Assembly (NCBI GenBank): GCA_963715625.1
Contig: OY970260.1
Span: forward strand, 1,302,001-1,366,000
DNA: 64,000 nucleotides
Reading direction: 5' to 3'
DNA from: VRUE01 sp963715625
GTDB lineage: Bacteria; Actinomycetota; Thermoleophilia; Solirubrobacterales; 70-9
In this document: one piece after another, positions 1-8,047 of the stretch
Position numbering within the stretch: the first letter of the stretch is position 1
Layout of the letters: the number at the start of each line of letters is the position of its first letter
Notes under the pieces: model-generated
Told to the model about the DNA's origin: nothing
Seen by the model: the letters and a program-made list of their open reading frames with translations, nothing else
The model's database searches: none
Position numbers and translations under genes: made by a program

Positions 1-36
1 CTTTGATCGCGCTGGTCGCGGAGGTAAGCGCTAGGC

Positions 37-1419
37 ATGGCCGCCAAGAGCGGACCCAACCACCCCGGCGGTAGCCAACCCGTCGAGCAGGAGGCGAGTC
101 AAATGGTCCTTCAGACCCCTCGCCGCCCGAAGGCGCGAGAACTCCAACGCAAGCTATGGGCAGCGGCCAAGCGATCCCCAGATCGCCGCTTCCACGCCCT
201 GCATGACCGAATCTGGAGGGGTGACGTCCTCCGGGAGGCATGGAAGCGGGTGCGCAAGAACAAGGGCGCGGCGGGCATCGACAGAGTGACGCTCGCCGCG
301 GTGGAGGAATACGACGCAGAGCGGCTACTGGCCGAGCTGCAACGCGACCTCCGCGAAGGTACCTATCGACCCTCTCCAACCAGGCGGGTCGATATCCCCA
401 AGCCCAGTGGCGGCAAGCGGCCGCTCGGCATCCCCACCGTCCGCGACAGGATCGCCCAGCAGGCGGCGCGGCTTGTCCTGGAGCCGATCTTCGAGGCGGG
501 CTTCTCAGACGCCTCGCACGGCTTCCGGCCCCGCCGTTCCGCCACCGACGCCAAGGAGGAGCTCCGCAAGGGCTTCATCCGAGGTCGAACCTGGGCGCTT
601 GACGCTGACATCCGGGACTACTTCTCCACCATCGACCATCAGATCTTGATGGCGAAGGTGGAAGAGCGGGTCTCAGACCGGCGGGTGCTGAAGCTGCTGC
701 GCAAGTGGCTCACCGCAGGCGTGATGGAGGAGGGGGCATACCGGCAGACGGTCGCCGGAACGCCCCAGGGCGGGGTCATTAGCCCGCTGCTCTCCAACAT
801 CTACCTGCACGCCCTCGACCTCGCCTTCCAGGGCGGTGAGAACGGCCTGCTCGTCCGCTACGCGGACGACTTCGTCGTGCTCTGTCGCACCGAGAGCGAG
901 GCCAGGGCGGCCGAGGCAAAGGCGAGGGAAGTCCTCGCCTCCCTCGGCCTGGAGCTGCACCCCGACAAGACGAAGGTGGTCAACCTCAGAGAAGGCCGCG
1001 AGGGCTTTGACTTCCTCGGCTGCCACTTCAGAGCGCGCGCCTCGGGCAAGCTGATGGAACGCGGCATCCGCCGCTACTACCTCCATCGCTGGCCCTCAAA
1101 GCGGGCGATGAAGTCGATCCGAGCCAAAGTCAAGGCCAAGACCGGCCGCAACCGCACAGGGGTCTCAGACGTCCGCGATGTGATCGCGGACCTGAACCCT
1201 CTGCTGCGCGGCTGGGGCAACTACTTTCGCACCGGGAATGCCGCCGACAGGTTCATTGCCATCGACCGCTACGTCGCCTGGCGGCTCAAGCGCTTGCTGG
1301 TCAAGCGCCACGGCCGCAACCTGCGCGCCGGGCAGGCCGATGCGTGGACCCGGCAGTGGTTCGGGGAGCTGGGCCTTCACCAGTTGATGGGCACCGTCCG
1401 CTATCCGGGGGTCGCGTAA
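37..1419 (+). CDS. ltrA: Group II intron reverse transcriptase/maturase
   Basis: A 460-residue intron-encoded protein that helps the intron RNA splice and retrotranspose. The reverse transcriptase domain runs from about residue 60 to 330. It contains GKRPLGIPTVRDR, the TPQGGVISPLLSN block and the catalytic YADD box (RYADDFVVL). The maturase (GIIM/domain X) signature LLRGWGNYFRTGN lies near residue 390. No HNH endonuclease domain follows, since the protein ends about 60 residues after the maturase motif. This suggests a class that relies on replication forks or terminator-type targets rather than its own second-strand cleavage. No frameshift is seen, so the protein could be active. The start at 37 is the first ATG of the open frame. 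Confidence 0.93.
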   Translation: MAAKSGPNHPGGSQPVEQEASQMVLQTPRRPKARELQRKLWAAAKRSPDRRFHALHDRIWRGDVLREAWKRVRKNKGAAGIDRVTLAAVEEYDAERLLAELQRDLREGTYRPSPTRRVDIPKPSGGKRPLGIPTVRDRIAQQAARLVLEPIFEAGFSDASHGFRPRRSATDAKEELRKGFIRGRTWALDADIRDYFSTIDHQILMAKVEERVSDRRVLKLLRKWLTAGVMEEGAYRQTVAGTPQGGVISPLLSNIYLHALDLAFQGGENGLLVRYADDFVVLCRTESEARAAEAKAREVLASLGLELHPDKTKVVNLREGREGFDFLGCHFRARASGKLMERGIRRYYLHRWPSKRAMKSIRAKVKAKTGRNRTGVSDVRDVIADLNPLLRGWGNYFRTGNAADRFIAIDRYVAWRLKRLLVKRHGRNLRAGQADAWTRQWFGELGLHQLMGTVRYPGVA

Positions 1420-1441
1420 CCATGCCAAGAAGATCATCGGT

Positions 1442-1474
1442 AAGCCGTGTGCGGGAAAATCGCACGCACGGATT
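1442..1474 (+). ncRNA. Group II intron domain V hairpin
   Basis: The segment reads AAGCCGTGTGCGGGAAAATC then GCACGCACGGATT. It folds as a 34-nt-class hairpin with the AGC catalytic triad at 1443-1445 and a GAAA-type loop, which is the standard form of group II domain V. A GGGG...CCCC stem downstream (about 1479-1516) would be domain VI. It lies 20 bp after the maturase stop, the usual position. Confidence 0.8.
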
Positions 1475-1526
1475 GAAAGGGGAACGGGGAAACAGGCCCG
1501 CTTGGGTACTGCGCCCCTGACTACCA

Positions 1527-1880
1527 ATGGCAGCCGCCCGAGGTAACCCGATAGCACTAGGCACGAGCGAGGCGCGCCGTAGCTTGCCGCAGCTCGTCAA
1601 GAAGGCGTCTTCTCGGCGTAAGCCCTCGCCGGATCCCGAGAGCAACGCGATCAGGATCACGACCCGGGGGCAGGAGGGGTCGGCGTCGCTCGTCCCCACA
1701 GTCGACCTGATCGCCGCCAAGGACCGGATCGAGGAGCTGGAAGAGGAGCTCGAGAACGCCGGCTTGGCGCTGTTCCTGCAGGAGCGCCTCGCAACGAGCC
1801 AGGAGAAGCGGTTGAACGCCAGCGATTTCCTGACGGAGATCGGCATGGGGGAGTTCGTTGAGCAACTCCCTGGAGGCTGA
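1527..1880 (+). CDS. Phd/YefM-like antitoxin
   Basis: A 117-residue protein beginning ALGTSEARRSLPQLVKKAS, the typical N-terminal fold of Phd/YefM antitoxins, which bind their own promoter. A coiled acidic middle (IEELEEELENAG) and a C-terminal tail would wrap the partner toxin. The gene ends 20 bp inside the next gene, which has a RelE-like sequence, so the two form a translationally coupled pair. The group II intron ends one base before the ATG at 1527. The native promoter and possibly a few N-terminal codons have therefore been displaced or lie upstream of the intron. Assignment to the antitoxin class is by motif; the exact family is uncertain. Confidence 0.65.
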   Translation: MAAARGNPIALGTSEARRSLPQLVKKASSRRKPSPDPESNAIRITTRGQEGSASLVPTVDLIAAKDRIEELEEELENAGLALFLQERLATSQEKRLNASDFLTEIGMGEFVEQLPGG

Positions 1881-2232
1881 GCACAAGGTCGAAGCGCTGG
1901 CGGAGGCCACGGCCGACGCCAACCAGCTGAACGAAGTCCTGAAGCGCGAGGTGGCGCGGATCGTGGTCGAGCTGCACGGCAACCCGCATCACGGCGAGCT
2001 GATGGGCGATCGCCCCCCTCGCGTGCTGAAGGGCTGCCGCAAGGTTCGCTTCGACGAGCCGGGCCGGCGAGGCAAGCCGCGCTACCGCTTCGTCTACCGC
2101 AACGAGCCCGCCGACGGCGCACCGGCGACGAGCGTCGTCCTGGCGATCGGCCGCCGCGATCGGATGATCGCCTACGCCAAGGCCGCTCGTCGCGTCAAGG
2201 AGCAGGCGGCCCTGGAAGGCCAAACCGGGTAG
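1858..2232 (+). CDS. RelE/ParE-superfamily toxin-like protein
   Basis: A 124-residue protein whose C-terminal half (KVRFDEPGRRGKPRYRFVYR, then a strand SVVLAIGRRDRM and IAYAKAARRV) follows the alternating strand/arginine pattern of RelE-type mRNA interferases and ParE toxins. It overlaps the antitoxin-like gene by 23 bp from a TTG start at 1858; later GTG codons are possible starts because the first ~30 residues are only a helical extension. Gene order antitoxin-toxin is normal. Target and activity cannot be read from the sequence. Confidence 0.6.
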   Translation: MSNSLEAEHKVEALAEATADANQLNEVLKREVARIVVELHGNPHHGELMGDRPPRVLKGCRKVRFDEPGRRGKPRYRFVYRNEPADGAPATSVVLAIGRRDRMIAYAKAARRVKEQAALEGQTG

Positions 2233-2319
2233 CAAGGCCGGCCTCGCTCAGCCCCGAATCTCGATCCGGTGTCCTTGAGGGTTCCTGCCCCGTCGTGATC
2301 GGCGTCGAGCGAGCCGAGA

Positions 2320-3849
2320 TCAGGGACCCGAGAGAGTGAAGGGACCTTCGAAGGCCTCCGAGCCCGGCTGGCGCCCGTAGAGCTGGGCGGTGCCCGGGGC
2401 AATCGGTTCGCTGCTGTGGAAGGTTCCCTGCGCGTGCGCGTTGGCAGGGAGGTTGCCGGTGCAGAGCAGGGTGTCGTTGGCGGTCGTCGTGGTCGCCGGT
2501 TCGCATGAATAGGGAGCGCCCGGCGGCGCCTGGGGTTCCATCGCCTGGTTGCCGGCGGGCAGCACAACCTTGAAGGCGTTGACGTCGAGGTCGAAGAAGA
2601 CGTCGAAGAAGGACGAGGGGCCCACGGGCGGCTGCAGCGCTCCGCCGCCGTGAAGCGTCCGCGCGGGCTCCTTCGGCGGGGTTGGGGGGTGCTCCCCGCG
2701 ACAGGCCCCCTCGCAGATCACCCGCGGCAGGAAGACGTTCCCGGCGGCCCAGTGGATGATCAGCACCTTGCAGCTCAGGTTCTGGGTCTGCTTGCCCCGC
2801 CTGAAGGTGAACTTGACGACGACCGTCTGAACGCGCAGCGGCGGGTCGACCTCGCTTCCGCTCTGCTTGAAGCCGTCGGCCGCCACAAATCCAGGGGGGA
2901 CGCCCTTCGGCTGCGGCTTGACCGGCGTCACCGAGGCCTTCCCCCCGGGGCCTTTCTGGGCCGCGGGGGTGCCGAAGATCCAGCCCTTGCCGCTGTCGAC
3001 GATCACGAATTTCACCGTGGCGACCCCTCCGTGCGGGATCACCGCCGGTTCGGGCGCGCACGAGACACTGAATTTGCCTCGCTTCCTGCGCTTCTTTTCT
3101 TCCCTTTCTTCCCGTCTCCATTCCCGTTCTCTTCTTCTCTTCCTGGTGGAGATGATCGGCCTCGGCTCGCCCGCAGGGATCAGGTAGTCCTCGGTCTCAC
3201 CCTCGCTGTAGGGGGTGGCCGAGCCGCCCCCGTCGGGGGCCGAGACGGGCTGGTCGAGCGTCAGCGTCACCCGCTCCCAGATGTCCCGCGTGTGCTTGCC
3301 GGCGGTGAACCCGATTGGAAGGACGACGACGCCCGCGGGGGCGAGCTTGTCCATCGAGACCGGGAAGTTCTGGATCGCCCACTCGGGGCTGCAGCCGTCG
3401 GAGGAGTCGGCCCAGTCGCCGTCCCGGTTCCAGTCGAACCAGGCGTTGACATAGGCGACGTGCGCGGAGGCGAGCGTGGCCGCTGGCAACGCAGTGCCGT
3501 TCAGCACCACTTTGAGCGTGCTGGAGCCGCACTTCGCGAGGCTCGTCGAGGCGCCGTCGTCAAAACGGTCTTTGTTGACCTGCGCCGAGGCGGCCTCACC
3601 GTTGACGCCGGCGCCGAGGAAGAAGTCGCCGAAGGGGCTGTGGCGGGGGCCGGGCGCCCCCGCCTTCGAGGGGAAGTGACCGATCACGCCGGGTGCGCCT
3701 GCGTAACCGGCGGGCGCCCCGTCCGGGGCATCGCCGAAATCGGCCTTGACGGCGCCGCCCGCGGTTGGAGCCGAGGGTGAGAACGCGAGCAGCAGAGCTG
3801 CCACACTGACTGCAAGCGCCACCCGCCGAGCTACCCCAACCGCATGCAA
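2320..3849 (-). CDS. Secreted GEVED-domain protein
   Basis: A 509-residue protein with an N-terminal signal peptide (about residues 1-32: VARRVALAVSVAALLLAFS, then a small-residue cleavage region). The segment at about residues 35-230 matches GEVED-domain proteins: FGDAPDG at the front, the Ca-binding-like AWFDWNRDGDWADSS, and the ending YSEGETEDYLI. A very basic linker (RKRRREREWRREEREEKKRR) follows, then beta-rich repeats of about 120 residues with several cysteines, possibly Ig-like or DUF11-like. It is probably an extracellular or surface-attached protein. No sorting signal or transmembrane anchor is visible at the C terminus. Function is unknown beyond a likely adhesive role. Confidence 0.7.
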   Translation of the reverse strand: MHAVGVARRVALAVSVAALLLAFSPSAPTAGGAVKADFGDAPDGAPAGYAGAPGVIGHFPSKAGAPGPRHSPFGDFFLGAGVNGEAASAQVNKDRFDDGASTSLAKCGSSTLKVVLNGTALPAATLASAHVAYVNAWFDWNRDGDWADSSDGCSPEWAIQNFPVSMDKLAPAGVVVLPIGFTAGKHTRDIWERVTLTLDQPVSAPDGGGSATPYSEGETEDYLIPAGEPRPIISTRKRRREREWRREEREEKKRRKRGKFSVSCAPEPAVIPHGGVATVKFVIVDSGKGWIFGTPAAQKGPGGKASVTPVKPQPKGVPPGFVAADGFKQSGSEVDPPLRVQTVVVKFTFRRGKQTQNLSCKVLIIHWAAGNVFLPRVICEGACRGEHPPTPPKEPARTLHGGGALQPPVGPSSFFDVFFDLDVNAFKVVLPAGNQAMEPQAPPGAPYSCEPATTTTANDTLLCTGNLPANAHAQGTFHSSEPIAPGTAQLYGRQPGSEAFEGPFTLSGP

Positions 3850-3995
3850 AGGACTCCCATCCCGCTGGTTCTGGAGGGCTGATCCTATAAGGGGGAGGAG
3901 CTCGCCGTCAAGGCGATCGGTGCCTGCTTGCCGAGCGCTACGACCACCGCTTCCGCCACCAGGGGGTCCTGTGTCGCCGCTAGTGTGCGCGCGTC

Positions 3996-6900
3996 ATGCA
4001 AGGTGCGATCGATGAGTTGAGCGGGATCGATCTCTCGGAGGTCAGGAAAGAGGTCGGGTCGAAGTCGTATCAGCGCGGACGCGCCTACGCTCGCGCCCAG
4101 CGGGTCGTAGCAGTCGATTGGGACCCGAGCGAGCTGACGCTGAGGGGCACGGTCATCGGCACCGCGCCCTACGTCACGACCGCGTACTTCGCTGAGGTCA
4201 ACGGGAGCCTCGCCTTCGACGCCGGGGAATGCACGTGCCCGGTGGGATACGACTGCAAGCACGTCGCCGCGATCGTGATCGCCGTGGCCGACGAAGGTGT
4301 CTCCGCCCCGAGCGCCCGGCGCGCCTCTCGGTCCGATTCGACCTCGCCCGGCACCCCGGCGTGGGAGCAGTCCCTGCGCGGGCTGATCGACGCCCCGGTC
4401 GTGGCGGCCGGGGAGCGGCCGCTGGCGATCGAGCTCTCCCTGCGGCCGGGTCACAGCAAGCCGCAGCTGATGGCGCGGCTGATGCGCCCCGGAGCGCGCG
4501 GCGGCTGGGTCAACGGCTCGCTCTCGTGGAACGGACTCGACTCGTGGCAGGTTCGGGACGGCGAATTTCGCTCCGACCACCTGGCGCTCGCCCGCGAGCT
4601 GCACGCCGTCTACCGTGCCCACGCCAGCTCCTACTATCGCTACGCCTACAACGGTGACCGCGCGATCGACCTGAGTGCCTTCGACAGCCCCCAGCTGTGG
4701 TCGCTGCTCGACGAGGCTGCCCGGATCGAGCTGAGGCTCATCCACGCCCTGCCGAGACTCGGCGAGCTGCCGCCCTACGAGCACGGCGAGCTGCTCGTCC
4801 ACCTGAGCCGCGACGGCAAGCGGGGCTCGGTCGCGACCGCGGTGCTCCGCCTCGAAGGCGAGGAGGAGGCAGCGGGGCTCGAGCCGCTGCTCTTCCTCGG
4901 TGCAAACGGGCACGGCATCGTCTGCGCCGAGTGCGCCGAGGGCCCCGATCTCGAGCAGCGGCGACTGCGGCTCATGCGGCTCGCAAGGCCTGCTCCGCCG
5001 CAGCTGCAACGAATGGTGCTCGACGGCGAGCGGCTCGAGATCCCGGCGAGCGAGCTCGACCGGTTCGCCGTCGAGATCTTTCCCGCACTGCGCCATATCG
5101 CCCCGGTCTCCTCGTCGGATGGGTCGTTCACACCGCCCGAGATCTCGGAGCCGTCACTTGTGCTGCAGGCGAGCTACGGCGCCGGGCACGCCCTCGGGCT
5201 CGGCTGGGCGTGGAGCTACGGGATCGACTCGCAGACGCGACGGGTTCCGCTCGGGATCGGCACGGCTGCTGCCGACGGTTTCCGCGACCGCCGCGCCGAG
5301 CGAGCGATCCTCGCAGGGACCGAGCTCGCCGGGACCGGCCTCGAGGACCTCGGCCTCCTCGACGCCGCGTGCCGGCCGGCGGAGGCGCCCCCGGTCTCGC
5401 TCACCGGGATCGAGACGATGCGGCTGACGACCGAGGTGCTGCCGGGGCTGGAGGAACGTGGAGTCGCCGTCGAGGTCGTGGGCGAGCCCGCCGACTACCG
5501 CGACGTGGGCGACTCGCTGACGATCGGCGTCTCGACCGCGGAGATCGCCGGCGAGAGCGACTGGTTCGACCTCGGCGTCACGATCGGCGTCGAGGGACGC
5601 GAGCTGCCGTTCGCCGAGGTGTTCGTCGCCCTGGCCGCCGGCGAGTCGCACCTGCTGCTCGAGGACGGCGCCCATCTCTCGCTCGACGATTCCCGCCTCG
5701 AGTCGCTGCGGCAGCTGATCGTCGAGGCGCAGGCGCTCGCCGACTCCCCGTCGGCATCGCTGCGGATCAGCCGCTACCAGGCCGGGCTGTGGGCAGAGCT
5801 CGCCGCGCTCGGCGTCGTCACCGAGCAGGCCGAGGCCTGGCGGCGCCAGGCCGGCGCGCTGCTCGAGCTCGACGAGGTCGCCCGCCACGACCCGCCGGCC
5901 GCGCTGGAGGCGGAGCTGCGCCCGTACCAGCGCGACGGGTTCGCCTGGCTGGCGTCGCTGTGGGAGCTGGGGCTCGGCGGCATCCTCGCCGACGACATGG
6001 GGCTCGGCAAGACGCTGCAGGCGCTGGCGATGCTCTGTCACGCGCGCGAGCGCGATCCCGGCGTTGGCCCCTTCCTGATCGTCGCGCCGACGAGCGTCGT
6101 CTCGAACTGGGTCGGCGAGGCGGAGAGGTTCACGCCCGAGCTCACGGTCAGCGCGGTCACCGACACGCTGAGGAAGTCCGGCCGCTCGATCGACGACCTC
6201 GCGGCCGCCGACGTCGTGGTGACGACGTACACGCTGTTCCGGCTCGACGCGGAGGCCTATCGCGAGGTGGAGTGGGCGGGCCTCGTCCTCGACGAGGCGC
6301 AAGCCGTCAAGAACCACCAGTCGAAGACGTACAAGTGCGTCCGTGAGCTGGCGGCGCCGTTCAAGCTCGCCCTCACCGGAACCCCGATGGAGAACAACCT
6401 GACCGAGCTCTGGTCGCTGCTCTCGATCGCGGCGCCGGGGCTCTTCCCTGACCCGAAGCGGTTCGCCGAGCAGTACGCGCGGCCGATCGAACGCGACGGC
6501 GACGGCGAGCGGCTCGCGCGCCTGCGGCGCAGGATCAAGCCCCTCGTCAAGCGCCGCACCAAGGAGCTCGTCGCCGCCGACCTGCCGCCGAAGCAGGAGC
6601 AGATGCTCGAGGTCGATCTCCACGCGCGTCACCGCAAGCTCTACGAGACCCGGTTGCAGCGCGAGCGGCAGAAGATCCTTGGCCTGATCGACGACTTCGA
6701 CCGTAACCGGTTCACGATCCTGCGCTCGATCACGCTCCTGCGCCAGCTCAGCATCGATCCGAGTCTCGTCGAGGAGGGTCACGAGGACGTTCCCTGCGCG
6801 AAGCTCGCCGCGCTGGTCGAGCAGCTCGGCGAGGTGATCGGCGGCGGCCACCGGGCGCTCGTCTTCAGCCAGTTCACCGGCTTCCTGGCGAAGGTCCGCG

Positions 6901-7352
6901 ACCGCCTCGACCGTGAGGGGATCGAGTACTGCTACCTCGACGGGCGCACGCGCAAGCGCGACCAGGCGATCGAGCGGTTCAAGCAGGGCACCGACCCGGT
7001 CTTCCTGATCAGCCTCAAGGCGGGCGGCTTCGGCCTCAACCTGACCGAGGCCGATTACTGCTTCCTGCTCGACCCGTGGTGGAACCCGGCAGCCGAGACG
7101 CAGGCGATCGACCGCGCTCACCGGATCGGGCAGACCCGCCCCGTGATCGCCTACCGGATGATCGCCCGCGAGACGATCGAGGAGAAGGTCGTCGCCCTTG
7201 CCCGCCGCAAGGCGGAGCTGTTCAGCGGCGTCATGGACGACGGCGACCTGTTCGCCGGCAGCCTCACGGCGGACGACATCCGCGGGCTCCTGGATGAGCC
7301 GGCGCGCGAGCGTCGCGGGAAGGCCCGCAAGGCGCTTGCAGAAGCGGCGTAA
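3996..7352 (+). CDS. SWIM zinc finger/SNF2-family helicase-like ATPase
   Basis: An 1118-residue DNA-translocating ATPase of the bacterial SNF2 (RapA/HepA-like) group. A SWIM zinc finger lies at residues 79-89 (CTC...CKH). A long middle region of mixed alpha/beta character follows, and the helicase core begins near residue 640. Visible motifs are Q-motif LRPYQRDGFAWL, Walker A DDMGLGKT (about 665), motif II DEAQ (about 765), motif III LTGTPMENN, and the C-terminal lobe ending in RAHRIGQTRPV (motif VI). All catalytic motifs are intact. Such proteins remodel protein-DNA or RNA polymerase complexes; the substrate here is unknown. It stands alone, just upstream of a VapBC pair. Confidence 0.9.
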   Translation: MQGAIDELSGIDLSEVRKEVGSKSYQRGRAYARAQRVVAVDWDPSELTLRGTVIGTAPYVTTAYFAEVNGSLAFDAGECTCPVGYDCKHVAAIVIAVADEGVSAPSARRASRSDSTSPGTPAWEQSLRGLIDAPVVAAGERPLAIELSLRPGHSKPQLMARLMRPGARGGWVNGSLSWNGLDSWQVRDGEFRSDHLALARELHAVYRAHASSYYRYAYNGDRAIDLSAFDSPQLWSLLDEAARIELRLIHALPRLGELPPYEHGELLVHLSRDGKRGSVATAVLRLEGEEEAAGLEPLLFLGANGHGIVCAECAEGPDLEQRRLRLMRLARPAPPQLQRMVLDGERLEIPASELDRFAVEIFPALRHIAPVSSSDGSFTPPEISEPSLVLQASYGAGHALGLGWAWSYGIDSQTRRVPLGIGTAAADGFRDRRAERAILAGTELAGTGLEDLGLLDAACRPAEAPPVSLTGIETMRLTTEVLPGLEERGVAVEVVGEPADYRDVGDSLTIGVSTAEIAGESDWFDLGVTIGVEGRELPFAEVFVALAAGESHLLLEDGAHLSLDDSRLESLRQLIVEAQALADSPSASLRISRYQAGLWAELAALGVVTEQAEAWRRQAGALLELDEVARHDPPAALEAELRPYQRDGFAWLASLWELGLGGILADDMGLGKTLQALAMLCHARERDPGVGPFLIVAPTSVVSNWVGEAERFTPELTVSAVTDTLRKSGRSIDDLAAADVVVTTYTLFRLDAEAYREVEWAGLVLDEAQAVKNHQSKTYKCVRELAAPFKLALTGTPMENNLTELWSLLSIAAPGLFPDPKRFAEQYARPIERDGDGERLARLRRRIKPLVKRRTKELVAADLPPKQEQMLEVDLHARHRKLYETRLQRERQKILGLIDDFDRNRFTILRSITLLRQLSIDPSLVEEGHEDVPCAKLAALVEQLGEVIGGGHRALVFSQFTGFLAKVRDRLDREGIEYCYLDGRTRKRDQAIERFKQGTDPVFLISLKAGGFGLNLTEADYCFLLDPWWNPAAETQAIDRAHRIGQTRPVIAYRMIARETIEEKVVALARRKAELFSGVMDDGDLFAGSLTADDIRGLLDEPARERRGKARKALAEAA

Positions 7353-7365
7353 CGTGGGCCCGTGC

Positions 7366-7399
7366 CATATATATCACTGAAGTCAGCGTATATACTCCA
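7366..7399 (+). promoter_or_regulatory. AT-rich palindromic promoter/operator of vapBC
   Basis: An unusually AT-rich patch in GC-rich surroundings. The centre is CTGA-AG-TCAG (7378-7387), flanked by TATAT on the left and GTATATA on the right. It lies directly before the antitoxin ATG at 7405, where VapB-type antitoxins usually bind to repress their own operon. TATATA at about 7391 could be the -10 element. Confidence 0.5.
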
Positions 7400-7404
7400 A
7401 AGGC

Positions 7405-7599
7405 ATGAGCAAGCATCTGGTTGACATCGATGAGGAGGCGCTGCGAGCCGCACGGGCGAGGCTCGGCAGCACAACGATCAAGGAGACCGTCAACCGTGCG
7501 CTTCGCCAGGCCGGCGATGAGCACCGAGAGGCAGTGAAGCGGCGCCTCGATCTCCTTGCCCGGGTCGATCTCGCTGCTCGTGAGCAGGCATGGCGCTGA
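7405..7599 (+). CDS. vapB: VapB-type antitoxin
   Basis: A 64-residue protein starting MSKHLVDIDEEALRAARARL, followed by TTIKETVNRALR. This is the ribbon-helix-helix pattern of VapB antitoxins. The basic C-terminal tail (KRRLDLLARVDLAAREQAWR) would plug the toxin active site. It overlaps the PIN toxin gene by 10 bp. The pair probably forms a dimeric repressor on the palindrome upstream. Assignment is by motif and pairing. Confidence 0.82.
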   Translation: MSKHLVDIDEEALRAARARLGSTTIKETVNRALRQAGDEHREAVKRRLDLLARVDLAAREQAWR

Positions 7600-8003
7600 T
7601 CCGCCTGCTCGACTCGAGCGTCCTCACGCGCCTGCACCATGTCGCCGTCAGGGAGGTGGTCGAGCCGGCGGCTGAGCGCGGCGAACTCGCCCGAGCCGGG
7701 ATCAGCGACTTGGAGATCGGTTACTCGGCCCGCAATGCCCCCGAGTGGGATCGCCTGGCCGAGGCCCTCCGAGCGTTCGGGCTGGTGGAGACGGAGGCCG
7801 ATCACCTGCGGCGAGCCAGGCAGGTCCAGCGCATGCTTGCCGCAAAGCACCAGCGCGGTCGCAAGGTTCCCGACCTGCTGATCGCGGCCGCCGCAGAGTC
7901 TCGCGGCCTCACCGTCCTTCACTACGACGCCGACTTCGATCTGATCGCTTCGGTCACCGGGCAGCGGTGCGAGTGGGTCGTGCCCGCCGGTTCGGTCGAC
8001 TGA
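7590..8003 (+). CDS. vapC: VapC-type PIN-domain toxin (RNase)
   Basis: A 137-residue PIN-domain ribonuclease. The acidic residues expected for metal binding are present: D in IRLLDSSVL near the N terminus, E in ISDLEIGYSARN, D in KVPDLLIAAAAE and D in LHYDADFDLIA. VapC toxins cleave tRNA or rRNA when released from VapB. The 10-bp overlap with the antitoxin gene supports co-translation. All catalytic positions are present, so the toxin should be active. Confidence 0.85.
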   Translation: MALIRLLDSSVLTRLHHVAVREVVEPAAERGELARAGISDLEIGYSARNAPEWDRLAEALRAFGLVETEADHLRRARQVQRMLAAKHQRGRKVPDLLIAAAAESRGLTVLHYDADFDLIASVTGQRCEWVVPAGSVD

Positions 8004-8047
8004 CATCGGCCCCCCAGGGGGCATTCGGCACCTATGGCTTCTACGGG

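Larger units (their letters stand above)
1..1525 (+). mobile_element. Group II intron, 3' portion (5' part outside window)
   Basis: The window opens inside a group II intron. The maturase ORF occupies most of it and is followed by a domain V/VI-like RNA segment. The 3' end is placed near 1525, where the sequence ends in CTACC, a common group II intron 3' terminus; one base later an ATG opens the antitoxin-like gene. Domains I-III and the 5' exon junction are not in the window, so insertion site and RNA class cannot be fixed. The intron appears to sit at or just before the start of a toxin-antitoxin gene pair. Confidence 0.8.

Noticed and set aside
5154..7121. Long minus-strand open frame opposite the SNF2 gene
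   Set aside because: Composition (Arg/Val/Glu/Leu-rich) is typical of an antisense shadow; the plus-strand frame has all helicase motifs.
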